Assembly (NCBI GenBank): GCA_905221615.1
Contig: CAJNDT010005780.1
Span: forward strand, 472,501 to 536,500
Length of the DNA stretch: 64,000 nucleotides
Direction of reading: 5' to 3'
Source of the DNA: Symbiodinium sp. CCMP2592
Taxonomy: Eukaryota; Sar; Dinophyceae; Suessiales; Symbiodiniaceae
Position 1 is the stretch's first letter. Every line of letters starts with the position of its first letter. Positions 51,441 to 61,200 of this stretch are shown piece by piece. Under the pieces are notes generated by a model. That model ran no database searches. It worked only from the letters and a program-made list of their open reading frames with translations, and was not told the origin of the DNA. Made by a program: the position numbers and the translations under genes.

Positions 51441-53208
51441 AGTGTATAATTATACGTACATGTGTGGGTGTATGAGTCACATACATACAATATACTTGCA
51501 ACGGCGTACGGGGATGAACAAAGACATTCGTATACTAAGTATGCAGACCCCTGCATAACAAAGCCCCGCAGCACTCTAAACAACTCGCTCGAACCCTCTA
51601 TAGAAGCCGACAAACGCCAGCAAGGCCTTTGCAAATGCACCAAAAAATTCTCTATGCCTTGTATAACTCCCTCCATACCAACGAAATTTCGGCTCAGAGT
51701 GTAGAGGCTTCCGATTTTGGCTCGCGAGACGTTGTGCACTTGAAACAGACATACCATCCCGTACGTGTGGCGCGAATATCCGATACTTTCATTTTTAAGA
51801 TGTTGAAAACCACTGCAACCTAATCCGCAGTCAGCTAGTGTTGGATCGGGATTGAAGTGATTCCCGAGTTGGGTTGAGGGGGATTTCGCGCACGTTGTGC
51901 CTGTACATGCATACGTAAGTGTTAGTGTCTATATGTATATCTGTACAGTTGTACCAGCACAGCTAGAACGGTGAACAAATGTACAAATTCATAGGCGGAC
52001 AGATATTATGTGGAGAAATGACTGGATACATTCAGATATGGATTGCTCGCTAGATCTTCGGATAGACAGATAGAAAGCTAGATGTAGCTAGATGATAGAT
52101 GGGAAGTAGGTCCTCTGTGGTGCAACAAAAACAGTATGGTATGCTTCTTCAGACAAGCCACACCACTGCAGCGGCATGTTCGGCAGCATTACCGACCTGG
52201 AGTGCGTTTCCGGGTCAAAACAACCTTATACTCTACGTTAAGGCCTTCTGCGGCTGTGTATCAAAAACTCCGACAGCCCTAAATACCCACGGCTGAAATC
52301 CCTGAACCAAAAAAACAGATCTGCCCTGAACCCCCTCGAAACCGCCGCCCCGCTACCCCCTTATTGTGGCCGGAATACACACTACTGGGGACAGAAAGGC
52401 TTCCGTCAGTACTGAGGTGCTTTGGATCCTGATCAACCCTGAAACCCCAACGCCCGAAATGCCTGGAGCACACACCCTGGACCTGAATCACCCCAACCAA
52501 AACCCCTAGACCCTCAATCCTAAACCCTATCCCCCAAACCCTGATCTCTGTCTGAGGCTTGACACCAGCCCCAAAGCCTTCGCAGTAATCTTTGGTCCGT
52601 TAGACTACCAGCTGTTTGGAAAATGAACAAATTCACTACACACGGTTTAGGGTGTTGGGGTTTAGGGTTTAGGGCATAGAGATGAAAAATCTGAATAATT
52701 AGACTATTACTATGCAGTTGTTTGTTGCTTTTTGAAGGGGGGTTCTGCTGCAAATCCGCGGGGTCTTCGCCGAAAGACCACAGGGGCCAGGAGTTGGGCC
52801 AATTGTGCATAAGAGTCTAAGGTGTGGCGGTATAAACTAAAAGTATCTGGGGACTACAAGGGGATACGATTACGTATTCTTGCGGCAGACTTTGACATTT
52901 ACATTATGGGCCCTTTGGAAACTTTGAATTACAGCAAACGGATGAACCTCTGAGTGCCCTGCGATAGGCACCAGAATCCCACTGATAAAAAGGATGGGCA
53001 TGCCCAAGGATGTAGCCGCCCCTGCTTGCACTTCGAGGTCATAGGGGGGATTGAGAGCTGGATGGCTGTGTTTTTTTGTGCTACCCTTGTCTACTCGGGC
53101 GTTTAGGGCTTGCGAGCTGGTGTTCCGGAAACTCCGTTTGCTCTCGCTTGGACTGCTACTGCTGCCGAAGCCAAACTCTAAAACCTGAACCCTAAAGTCG
53201 ATGCTTCT
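51441..53208. other. Unassigned sequence
   Basis: The longest repeat-poor interval of the central region. It contains short frames on both strands (51462-51823 plus, 51362-51757 minus, 52520-52810 minus) and telomere-like islets at 52500-52545 and 52640-52680. No gene supported. Confidence 0.3.
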
Positions 53209-53305
53209 CTAGGTTGGCCCCTTAAAGCCTCTGAAAAATATTCGTAAATAGGGTCCTATTAAGCCCAATAAGGGAAAATGTAAAATGTCCCAAAGGCCTA
53301 CCTAG
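53209..53305. mobile_element. 97-bp hairpin element, family H, copy 3
   Basis: Flanked by the 4-bp direct repeat TTCT. Near-identical to copies 1 and 2 despite lying 19 and 51 kb away. Confidence 0.9.
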
Positions 53306-53507
53306 TTCTTGAACCCTACACCCAGCCTCAATCCGAGAGCTCCACAACCCCATGACTCCTAGAAACTTACCTACGGAAGGCTTTGTTTTCTTGCAGAATG
53401 CTGCGGGCTTCTTTGTGCTGTGAGGCGCGTGATTGCAGCGCCGCTTCGTGCATCATTGCCTTGAGCCTGCATGCGAAGCTAGTCAGTCGCCGGCCAAGAA
53501 ACCTTTC

Positions 53508-53636
53508 CAAGGGTAAAAGGAGGGACCCTTAGTGAGGACCCCTGGGTATATACCCTTAATTAGCTATTACATACCCATTATATAGCCCCATTATTGGGTA
53601 GGGGTCCCCATTAAGGGTCCCTCCTTTTCCTCTTTG
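53508..53636. mobile_element. Hairpin element, family G, copy 3
   Basis: CAAGGGTAAAAGGAGGGACC mirrored by GGTCCCTCCTTTTCCTCTTT. Confidence 0.85.
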
Positions 53637-53740
53637 AACCTTGCAATCTCAGACTACAGTTTTCATAAGAAGGCTGCTTCAAAACAACTTTACAGTCCAG
53701 AGACACAACTATATACTAAAAAAACCAATTCCCAGACCCC

Positions 53741-53844
53741 CGGGAGGATCCAAAAAGTAGATCCCATATAATGTGGCTTCCTATAAAGTACCCTGAGTAG
53801 TATAGGGCCCCAAATTTGGGGATACTACTTTCTAGATCCTCCCG
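53741..53844. mobile_element. Hairpin element, family O
   Basis: CGGGAGGATCCAAAAAGTAG mirrored by CTACTTTCTAGATCCTCCCG. AGAC occurs near both ends (53734-53737 and 53845-53848), a possible 4-bp duplication if a few extra C at the left belong to the element. Confidence 0.7.
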
Positions 53845-53996
53845 AGACATGGGGATCCCGTCGAAAGCGGCCAGTTCTCCTTTAGCAAGCACATGGAGCC
53901 GAGCGCCTTCGATAGTGTCCACAATCCACTCAGACAAGAGTGAGATAAATACCTCAAAGCGCGTTGGATGGATTTCGGGCTTGGCACCGCGGGCTC
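53845..53996 (-). pseudogene. Exon-like segment between hairpin elements
   Basis: Part of a 161-codon minus-strand frame (53716-54201). Only the middle, HPTRFEVFISLLSEWIVDTI and EGARLHVLAKGELAAFDGIP, looks like normal protein; both ends of the frame lie in hairpin-element sequence. A possible acceptor (CCTAAG) precedes it. It may be an exon flanked by introner-like elements or a gene fragment. No family recognised. Confidence 0.3.
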
Positions 53997-54097
53997 TTAG
54001 GGTTTTGGGTCCCGAAGGGTCCGAAGTACCTATACGGTAGAAAGTAGGATTTGTATGGTAGGAACTACTATCATGGCTTGGGTAGTCTTCCCCCATA

Positions 54098-54200
54098 TGG
54101 GTGGTTGTCAAAGTTAGGGCCTTTTTGTGGGTCCTTATTATAATACGGCACCTATTTTTTAGGGTACCCCAAAAAGGACTTGAATTTTGACAACCACCCA
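54098..54200. mobile_element. Hairpin element, family F, copy 3
   Basis: TGGGTGGTTGTCAAAGTTAG mirrored by TTTTGACAACCACCCA, with TA on both sides and ATAT/ATAT extending the palindrome. Confidence 0.85.
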
Positions 54201-54257
54201 TATAAGTACTTAGGACACTTTGGGGGTATAGGATGTTCAGGCCTGCTGGTTATCTGT

Positions 54258-54366
54258 CCCCAAGGGTCCAAGTACCCAATAATCACACACTCTCTAAAAT
54301 TCTAACCTACGTCACTACTATCTTAAAACCGAATACCTAACTCTTGGGTCCTTTGGACCCTTGGGG
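54258..54366. mobile_element. Hairpin element, family D, copy 3
   Basis: CCCCAAGGGTCCAAGTACCC to GGACCCTTGGGG, with TGT duplicated at 54255-54257 and 54367-54369. Confidence 0.9.
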
Positions 54367-54509
54367 TGTGTTTTGTCTACGGTCCAGGGTTCAGCAGTTC
54401 GACTCTTGCGTTCTTGCTACGGAGCGGCCGTAAGCAGGCAGACATATTAATGCCTACCGTACTAGAAATTTATGCTATGATACCTGTCCGAGTGTGGGTA
54501 TATCTATAT

Positions 54510-54624
54510 GGGAGTTAAGTACCGAAAATAGGGGGACCCTATCATGCCTATAATATAGTACCCTAAATAGTAGGATCCTTACTATAAGGACCCCAAGTAA
54601 GGTACCCTAATTTTCGGAAACTCA
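54510..54624. mobile_element. Hairpin element, family A, diverged
   Basis: GGGAGTTAAGTACCGAAAAT and TTTTCGGAAACTC, with core AATAGTAGGATCCTTACTAT. Confidence 0.7.
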
Positions 54625-54854
54625 ACATGAATCAAAATCCTTGTTTAGAACCCGGTCGTAGGATTCGGCAGTCGTCCAACGCTCGAACCTGTGACCCCCC
54701 CTTTATGCAACCCTGCAACCCCTCTAAAGCCTTGCACAAGCACCTTCAATTGACCTATAGAAATTATTCATGGCAAAATGAACCAATGGCTGTTGCTCTT
54801 AACTTATTTTCGTCCCCAACCCCAAACTCTCAACTCCAAGTCTCAAAAAGCCCC

Positions 54855-54970
54855 TAAACCTCCTAAACCCCCAATCAACCCTAAACCCAAAAAGCCCGAA
54901 GCTTGCCCCCAACCCTAAAACCCTAAACCCCTAAACACCCAAACCCTAAAAGCCTAAACCCTAAACGCAG
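54855..54970. repeat. Telomere-like tract, C-rich strand
   Basis: CCCTAAACC, CCCAAAAAGCC and CCTAAACACC units. Confidence 0.75.
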
Positions 54971-55122
54971 GCCCAGGAGCTGTAATGATCCCCAACCAGG
55001 TGACGCCGCCCCAGAAGCCCAACAGACCTGGCTGCCGCTTCTCCCGAATTCCGTAGACTGTGAAAAAAGGGTTTCTTTAAGGGTACCATGAGGGTTCTTT
55101 TGAAGGGATCTATACGGGTTCA

Positions 55123-55190
55123 GGGTATGAGGGTCCATGTACCCAAATACTATATACTTTGGCCTTATGGCCTTAGGGCTTTTGAAGGCT
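55123..55190. mobile_element. Half of a family B/D-like element
   Basis: GGGTCCATGTACCCAAATAC then TTGGCCTTATGGCCTTAGGG. The right arm is missing or rearranged. Confidence 0.45.
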
Positions 55191-55577
55191 CTGAATAGTC
55201 AGGCTTTAGGGGGATGTGGAGGCGTGTAGGGTTAAGGGCTTAGGGTTTACTTGTGTCGTAAAGGTTCCTACAAAAATGTCTCAGAGTGTTGTCGGATTTC
55301 GTACGGGTTTTGCAGGCAATCGTATGATCGTAGGTTCCTTCATGCTGTCACAGGCCTCAGGGCGAACAAGTTGTAGTTATTGTAGTTCTATATTCGTCAG
55401 ATGGTTTGAGCATGCTTGAAACATCTTCTCCAAAGAAAGGAACCGAACGCATAGATGCTGATAGGGCTCCTTCCTGCATTTGTATTTTTGTCAACCTCGA
55501 ATTATTCGGGTTTCTATGGGAGGTCTGGGATTTAGGGGCTCGGGGCTGCGTGATGCTAGGGCACAGGGATCAGAGCT
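55191..55577. other. Unassigned sequence
   Basis: Minor plus-strand frames. It lies downstream of the copia-like fragment and may include degraded element sequence. Confidence 0.3.
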
Positions 55578-56066
55578 TCAGGGTTGTACGGTGCGCTGCG
55601 GTCTACTCATAAAGCCAACGTGCTTCATAACGTCCCAGCCTGACCAGAGCCCCGCCGACGGGACCATTTCACGCAAACACTCACCCGGCAGGTCAGATAG
55701 GAATGGGGCGTTCCGAACAGCTCTCAAGCCCGACTGAAAGCTCCCGGTGGTCACGTAGTCGAACAGGTAGTAGTCCCACGTCCGCGTCATTGCCACCGCG
55801 GACACCCTGAGCTTATCCTTTGTAGTGATCACTGCATTGTCGAGTTCCTCAAGTCGCCTGTCTTCAACGCGGGCGATCAAGCTCAGTGCCTCTAGCTCAC
55901 GGAGCTGGGGGCATCCGTTGTCAACTTGCAGCTGAGTTCTCTGGCCTTCTGGGGACTCCAAATAGCAAGAGTCTGGTGACCAAACCATCTTGTACCCTAA
56001 GGTCTTGATCAACTGGCCCATTGGCACAATAGTCTGAGGCTGAAGATTGCCCTTGGCGCAGCTCAT
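55578..56066 (-). pseudogene. Fragment of a Ty1/copia-like retrotransposon polyprotein
   Basis: A 162-codon minus-strand frame. It contains VPMGQLIKTLGYKMVW, then GCPQLRELEALSLIARVEDR (51-70), and later RNAPFLSDLPGECLREMV (118-135) followed by GWDVMKHVGFMSRPQR. This order, a GCP-x-L-x(4)-AL-x-LIA-x-ED stretch followed by a PxLxxLPxECL segment and a GW-x-(L/M)-K motif before an Arg-rich end, is what I recall of the region between the protease and reverse transcriptase in copia-like polyproteins of dinoflagellates. The protein match is from memory, not a search. The fragment has no protease active site, integrase or reverse transcriptase. Its upstream end at 56067 is cut by a telomere-like tract that begins at once, so it is a broken copy. 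Confidence 0.6.
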
Positions 56067-56450
56067 CGTTCGGGTTTAGGGCTTAGGGCTAGGGGTTAAG
56101 GGTTTAGGGCTCAGGGGTTGAGGGTTTAGGGTTTCGGACCAGGTTTTTTGGCTTATCTCTTTTTCCCTTGCTTTTACGGGGCTTCTTGCGTCGGAGGAGG
56201 GGAGGGGACCCAGAACCCCAACAAGTCCGATAAGCCTCGGCCTAAGCGTGTGGCTCGGCTCTTTTGGGCCTTTAGGGCTCGGTTTAGGGTTTTAGGTTTA
56301 AGGTTTAGGGCTTTAGGGTTTAGGGTTTTTGGGTTTAGGGTTTAGGGTTTTTGGGTTTAGGGTTTAGGGTTTTGGGGTTTAGGGTTTAGTGCTTTTTAGG
56401 TTTAGGGGTTTAGGGGCTTAGGGGGGTTCAGGGTTTAGGGCTCATTCGAG
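56067..56450. repeat. Telomere-like tract, G-rich strand
   Basis: GCTTAGGGCTAGGGG at the left; TTTAGGG, TTTTTGGGTTTAGGG and TTTTGGGG units at 56278-56450. A non-repetitive stretch at 56140-56277 interrupts it. Confidence 0.8.
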
Positions 56451-56582
56451 CAGTTTGGGCCAATTCAGCAGTCTCTGGCTTTCGGCCAGTCTAGCACCCG
56501 TACATTTCTGCTCCTTCCAAAAGCATGTTCCTGCCAACTGTAGAATTCATACCCTCCGGGAAAACAGTACATAGCACCTTCC

Positions 56583-56671
56583 CCTAAAGCCCCAAAGTAA
56601 TTCCTTTTGGGGGTTCGTATTTAGACTTCTATAAGGTAATCCCAAAAAGGAACTGCTTTGGGGCCTATAGG
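56583..56671. mobile_element. Hairpin element, family E, copy 4
   Basis: CCTAAAGCCCCAAAGTAATT mirrored by AACTGCTTTGGGGCCTATAG. Several mismatches; target duplication not visible. Confidence 0.7.
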
Positions 56672-56749
56672 TCCGGTCTATCTTCCAGCGTTAAGTCCTG
56701 CATTACAGCGCCCACCTCAGCCAAATCAGGCCCATGCCCTCAACCCTGA

Positions 56750-56816
56750 ACACCCAACCCAGACCCTAAACCTAAAACCTAAACCCTAAACCCCAAACCC
56801 TAAACCTAAAACCCTG
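56750..56816. repeat. Telomere-like tract, C-rich strand
   Basis: CCCTAAACC and CCTAAAACC units. Confidence 0.8.
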
Positions 56817-57280
56817 CAGCTTCGCCGATCCGAAACTCTCTAGGCACCCCTAACATGGGCGACGTTTATGCCAAGCCGATGCCTGGCTCTTCCTCTTCGC
56901 CGTCCTTCGGGAAGTGCGCTAAGACCCTCGTAGGCTTTGGGTTTAGGGTTTAGGGGTTTGGGGATGTAAGGTTGAGTATCTGAAAGCTGAGAATCCTGCA
57001 AATACGTGTTTCATCTGTTTCATCCCAAGACACAACAAAAAACCTACTTTCCCTCAGCAAAAGCTACAGATAAACATAATGACTGCAAGCTTCACTTGTA
57101 GTGCTTCAAGGATTCGTGGCTCCTTCGTCTAGTGCTTTGGTCTCACGGCTTGCAAAGCCCTTTCGTCGTGGGATTCGAGTAGTCCTCCTCTTCTTCCTCG
57201 AAGAGATGTGTATGGGTGCCCAGCTGGAAGAAGATGAGCAAGCCGTACATGATCAGCCTCAGACAGAAGATCCAACCTAG
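56817..57280. other. Unassigned sequence
   Basis: One telomere-like islet (56938-56960). A tRNA-like look near 57120 was examined and rejected. Confidence 0.3.
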
Positions 57281-57384
57281 TGTAGGAACCTGACTAAGAA
57301 ACTTTGGGCCTTTGTTAGGGTTCTTCATATGAATCCTACTGTTTTGGGGTTATGGGACCAGGGTTTCTTAAACAGGTTCCAACA
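57281..57384. mobile_element. Hairpin element, family K, copy 2
   Basis: TGTAGGAACCTGACTAAGAA mirrored by TTCTTAAACAGGTTCCAACA. The centre ATGAATCCTACTGTTTTGGG matches 13146-13239. Confidence 0.8.
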
Positions 57385-57599
57385 TTAATACTAAGCCACT
57401 GCACCCCCTAGACTCAGGTTTCGGGGTTTCGGGTTCAGGGCTTTACTGTTGAATCCGCCGAGGCCACAGGCCCAGGCGTCTTGGGGGTTAGCTCAGGTTC
57501 CCTCCACCTAATCCTCCTCCCTGCAGTCGAAATGTTTGGGGACACCCGCTTTTTGCGTTCGTTTGCCACCCCCTTGCCCGGCTTCCCCTCATTTTGATT

Positions 57600-57682
57600 T
57601 GTCGGCCTCCCCCCCCCTCCCAGGCCTCCCCCCCCCCTCCCCCCCTCCCCCCCTCCCCCCTCCCCCCCCCCCCCTCCCCCTG
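57600..57682. repeat. C-rich low-complexity tract
   Basis: CCCCCCTCC repeats. Frames through it are artefacts. Confidence 0.9.
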
Positions 57683-57699
57683 TGCCGATACACCCACAA

Positions 57700-58237
57700 G
57701 GATACTCCTTGTTAGGAGGTGTATGACCAGTTTATTCCCTAAGGATCAAAGGGCAGCGCCCTGCACACGGACAGTAGTTGTTTTGTCTTGCTACGCAAGG
57801 AGAGCTTGTCTTGTCTCAATATGGTAAAACCACTGTGAGCCAATGGGCAGCGGAATGTATATGTATGAGCATGCAGCCATTGCTGTAGGTACCTGTTAGA
57901 GCTACCCCTTTAGAGGTTTATGGTTTCAAACAGACACTAATTTTCTTTTACCGAAAGCATGGCCGCACATTCACACATATACTGTTATGCCCACTGTCAC
58001 AGTTGCGGAGTTTTGGACTCATTATAAAAACAGCATATTATGTATGCTAGGTATAGCACTGAAGTACACTGCTGAGGACACTCCACTCGTTTTTGCACAC
58101 ACACTCATGCATATTTGTCAGAGAGATCATCTGTACAAGATCAGGTCTGGTGATGTTCTACTACCGAATTATGCAGCCATTCATTGTGCTCTTGTTAGAG
58201 CCTTGTGATTCACTATTGTGAAACTCTGAGAATTTTC
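57700..58237. other. Region downstream of the large minus-strand frame
   Basis: Free of telomere-like repeats and hairpin elements, unlike sequence to its left. It contains a repeated ATGCAGCCATT + GTTAGAGC pair (57871-57902 and 58170-58201) and a small hairpin CTGAGA...TCTCAG at 58226-58246 across the stop codon. It probably belongs to the same unit as the large frame (3' untranslated region or element end). Confidence 0.4.
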
Positions 58238-61200
58238 TTATCTCAGATTCGGATCCAGGTTTGGATCATAGGCTCGAGCATAGACGTTCGGATGTGGCTC
58301 ATCCGGGTCTGAGTGATCTTCTTCGGAACTTGAAAAGATTCCGAGTAATCTGTTCTCAGCCCTGGTGAAGGCGGCGTCTGCAGTATCATATCCATGGTTG
58401 GATGTTGTCGCCTTTGGCTCGGCCTTTGGCGCAGCTTGTGAGCTGACTGGAGTTGCCTTGGCTTTAGCCGGTTGTGGCTGCTTAGCCTTTGCCCGTTCAG
58501 CCCTTCTTCTTTCAAGCTGTCCGTCTGAGGACGCCCATGATCTTTCACTTTCATCTCCTGAAGGAGATAAGGCGTGGGCATAAAGGCTATTCCAGTACTG
58601 TGGTGCAGAAGGAGTTAGGACTTCTTCATTGTCAGATTCTGATTGGTCTTCCTCAGAGCTTTGGTCATCAAAGAGTGTCTCGAGGACATTCTTGAGATTG
58701 TTATTTCTTCGCTCGATCTCTAGTGAGGAATGGACCAGTTGGTTGAAGACTGTCCTTGAGTCCTTCAGTGCTGCGAGAAGGATTTCCACTCTGGATAGAG
58801 TATCTTGGATGGTGTCAAGATGTTCCTTTCTTTCCTCCTTGTCTCTCTGGATAGAGCCTCGCAATGCTTGTGCGATTCTGAGGAGGTCTGTGTATTTCGC
58901 AAGAGGCATAGTTACCGTTTGATTGTCATGTATGACAGTTGTTTCGTCGCCGCTTAAGTTCCTGAATAGGACTTCCACGATTGGTAGGAACTCCGTGCTC
59001 CACGGTTCCTCTTCATCATATGTTTCTACGTGCTGTAGCACGCGTTGTGTAAACTGGCCGGCTGCTTCTACCGTTGCATCGATAGAGCTGACGTGTCTTG
59101 ATACTATGTTTCGGCACGTAACGTTAATTGCCTGGCCTTGATTGGCTTCGTCAAGTGCAGCGTCTGCATAAGTGCAGAGTCCACTGTTGTGGGCTTCTCT
59201 GGCTGCCTTTCGTTGAATACGCCGATTTTGACCTCCTCTTCTGGTAGGACCTTTTGGTCTCGGAGGAGCAGAAGGTACTGTTCCTTTCGCCTTTGGCGGA
59301 GGACTCTTAGGTGGAGGTGATATGTTTGCCTTGTTAGGCCCTGGTGGCATTGCCTTGGGCGCTGATGACGATGCGGCACTTGAGAGTGCAGATGTACCTC
59401 TGGCTTTTGCCGAGGATCCCTTGGGGATCGATGTATAGGTAATCTGCATGGCTTCCTCGGCCATTTGTGCATGCAAGGCATCCTGGAATAATTGTGTCAT
59501 GTGAGGAGTGTTACTTGCATCATCGTAGGTCTGGAAGCGCTCAATGTCTCTTTCGGTGCCACGTGGTCGTGTATCACCTCTTTGGAAAGGATCATTCCTG
59601 CGAATCTCCGCAACTTGTACTGCATGAAGGCAGTTTTTGCACAGCACCTTCCTGCAAACATCTCTTGCTTGCTTAAGCTGGTAACAGCTGTCTGAGAGAT
59701 GGTAGACTTCGCTTCGGGAAGTATGCCAAATAGGTCGCAGATCAGTTGTTTCTCCGGAATTGACCCTGTTGGGTCCTAAAGGTTCACGCGTCTGCGGTTC
59801 ATCCTCGGGTTCGAGGAATGGAACTCTTTGGTTCGCTGCTGCTTTTGATTTTGGTTGTTGGCGCTCCATACATCTGATAGGAGGCCTGGTAATCTGCTTC
59901 CACATCCAGTGTAAGCCCATTAGCAGCAGGAACACATTCCACGCGATGCTGAAGACGGAGAAGTCCTGCTCACTGGTTAGTGAGTTTGGAAGTGAAGTTT
60001 CATCAGTCTTGGTAGACTCTGCGTTTGCTCCACCTCGGTTGCGGTGTCCGAACCAGCCCGACAACCCCGCTGCTGTTGCAGCTGTTCTGAGTGCCTTGCC
60101 GCTCGGAGCAGACGGTGGACGCGATGCCTTCCTTCTTCTTCTCCGACTGGAGGATTCGTCCTCTTGTTCCTCTTCATCTCTCTGAGCAGACATCAAGTTT
60201 GATGTTTCTCTTTCGTGTTCTTCGATGTCACTTTTTGTTGGTGACGGTTCTTCTTCTAGTCCATCCAGCTCTTCCAAAGACATGTTGAGCTTGTCAACAA
60301 TATTGGTTCTTTGAGGCCTGGACCTTGATCTTGGTAGATCTTGTTGTGAAGAGGACGATGATTCCTGGTTCCTTCTTGGAGGAGGACCTTCAGGCTCGCT
60401 GGGACGTTCAGGCTGTGGCCACTCCCAGAATCTTCCATATCTGTGATGGCTACCTGATGGTTGCGATTTGTCGTACCAGCTGTTGCCGGATGAGTAAACG
60501 AATGAATCGTTGTAACCCCAGTATTCAGCATTACGCTGCTTGTAAGCCTTTCGCTTGTCAGCGATCTTCTGGACCTGGGCATCTGACCGGTTGTGTTTCC
60601 CTTTTGTAAGGATTGGTTGTATCGTGAAGCCCAATGGGCTATGCCAATCTTTGTCAGTGGGACCCAACCATAGGTCAAGGTTAGAAAAAGTTGAATAGTA
60701 CTGCTTGACTGAAACAAACAGACGGATATCAATATCCCTGTTGTTGTTCGTGTCCTGCCACATATCTGAGATTCGTTCCCAGTATGTTCTTTCAGCGGCA
60801 GGTGTGACCTCTCTTGGACTAGGTGACGCCGTGTGCGGCGTTTTACTCCAGTCAAGGATATAACTGTTGATACAGTCAAGGTCAGCAACTTTCTTCGCCG
60901 GGTCCGCCGGTAGACGATCTGCACGTGCCAGTCTGTGCTGGTCGGAGTTGTTCAAGCAAAGATGTCGCACTTGTGAGTGCCTTCCTGCTATTCTGTTGAA
61001 TGCTGCAAGTTTCTTCTCCAGGTATAGAGAAAACAAACTGTTTCGCGGGTGAACGTCTCCACCTTTTAAGGTGAGCCTCGACGCAATATTATTGAGATCT
61101 CCCGCTATTACATCCGGTTTAAAAGGGAGAACCTCGTTGAGGAACGCGTTCACCAGTTCGCGTCTCTGTTCTTCCTTATGAGTCATGAACGAGTTGAAAT

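Noticed and set aside
57110..57180. tRNA-like sequence ending GGGATTCGAGT
   Set aside because: The T-arm stem does not pair around TTCGA, and no acceptor stem or consistent anticodon arm could be placed.
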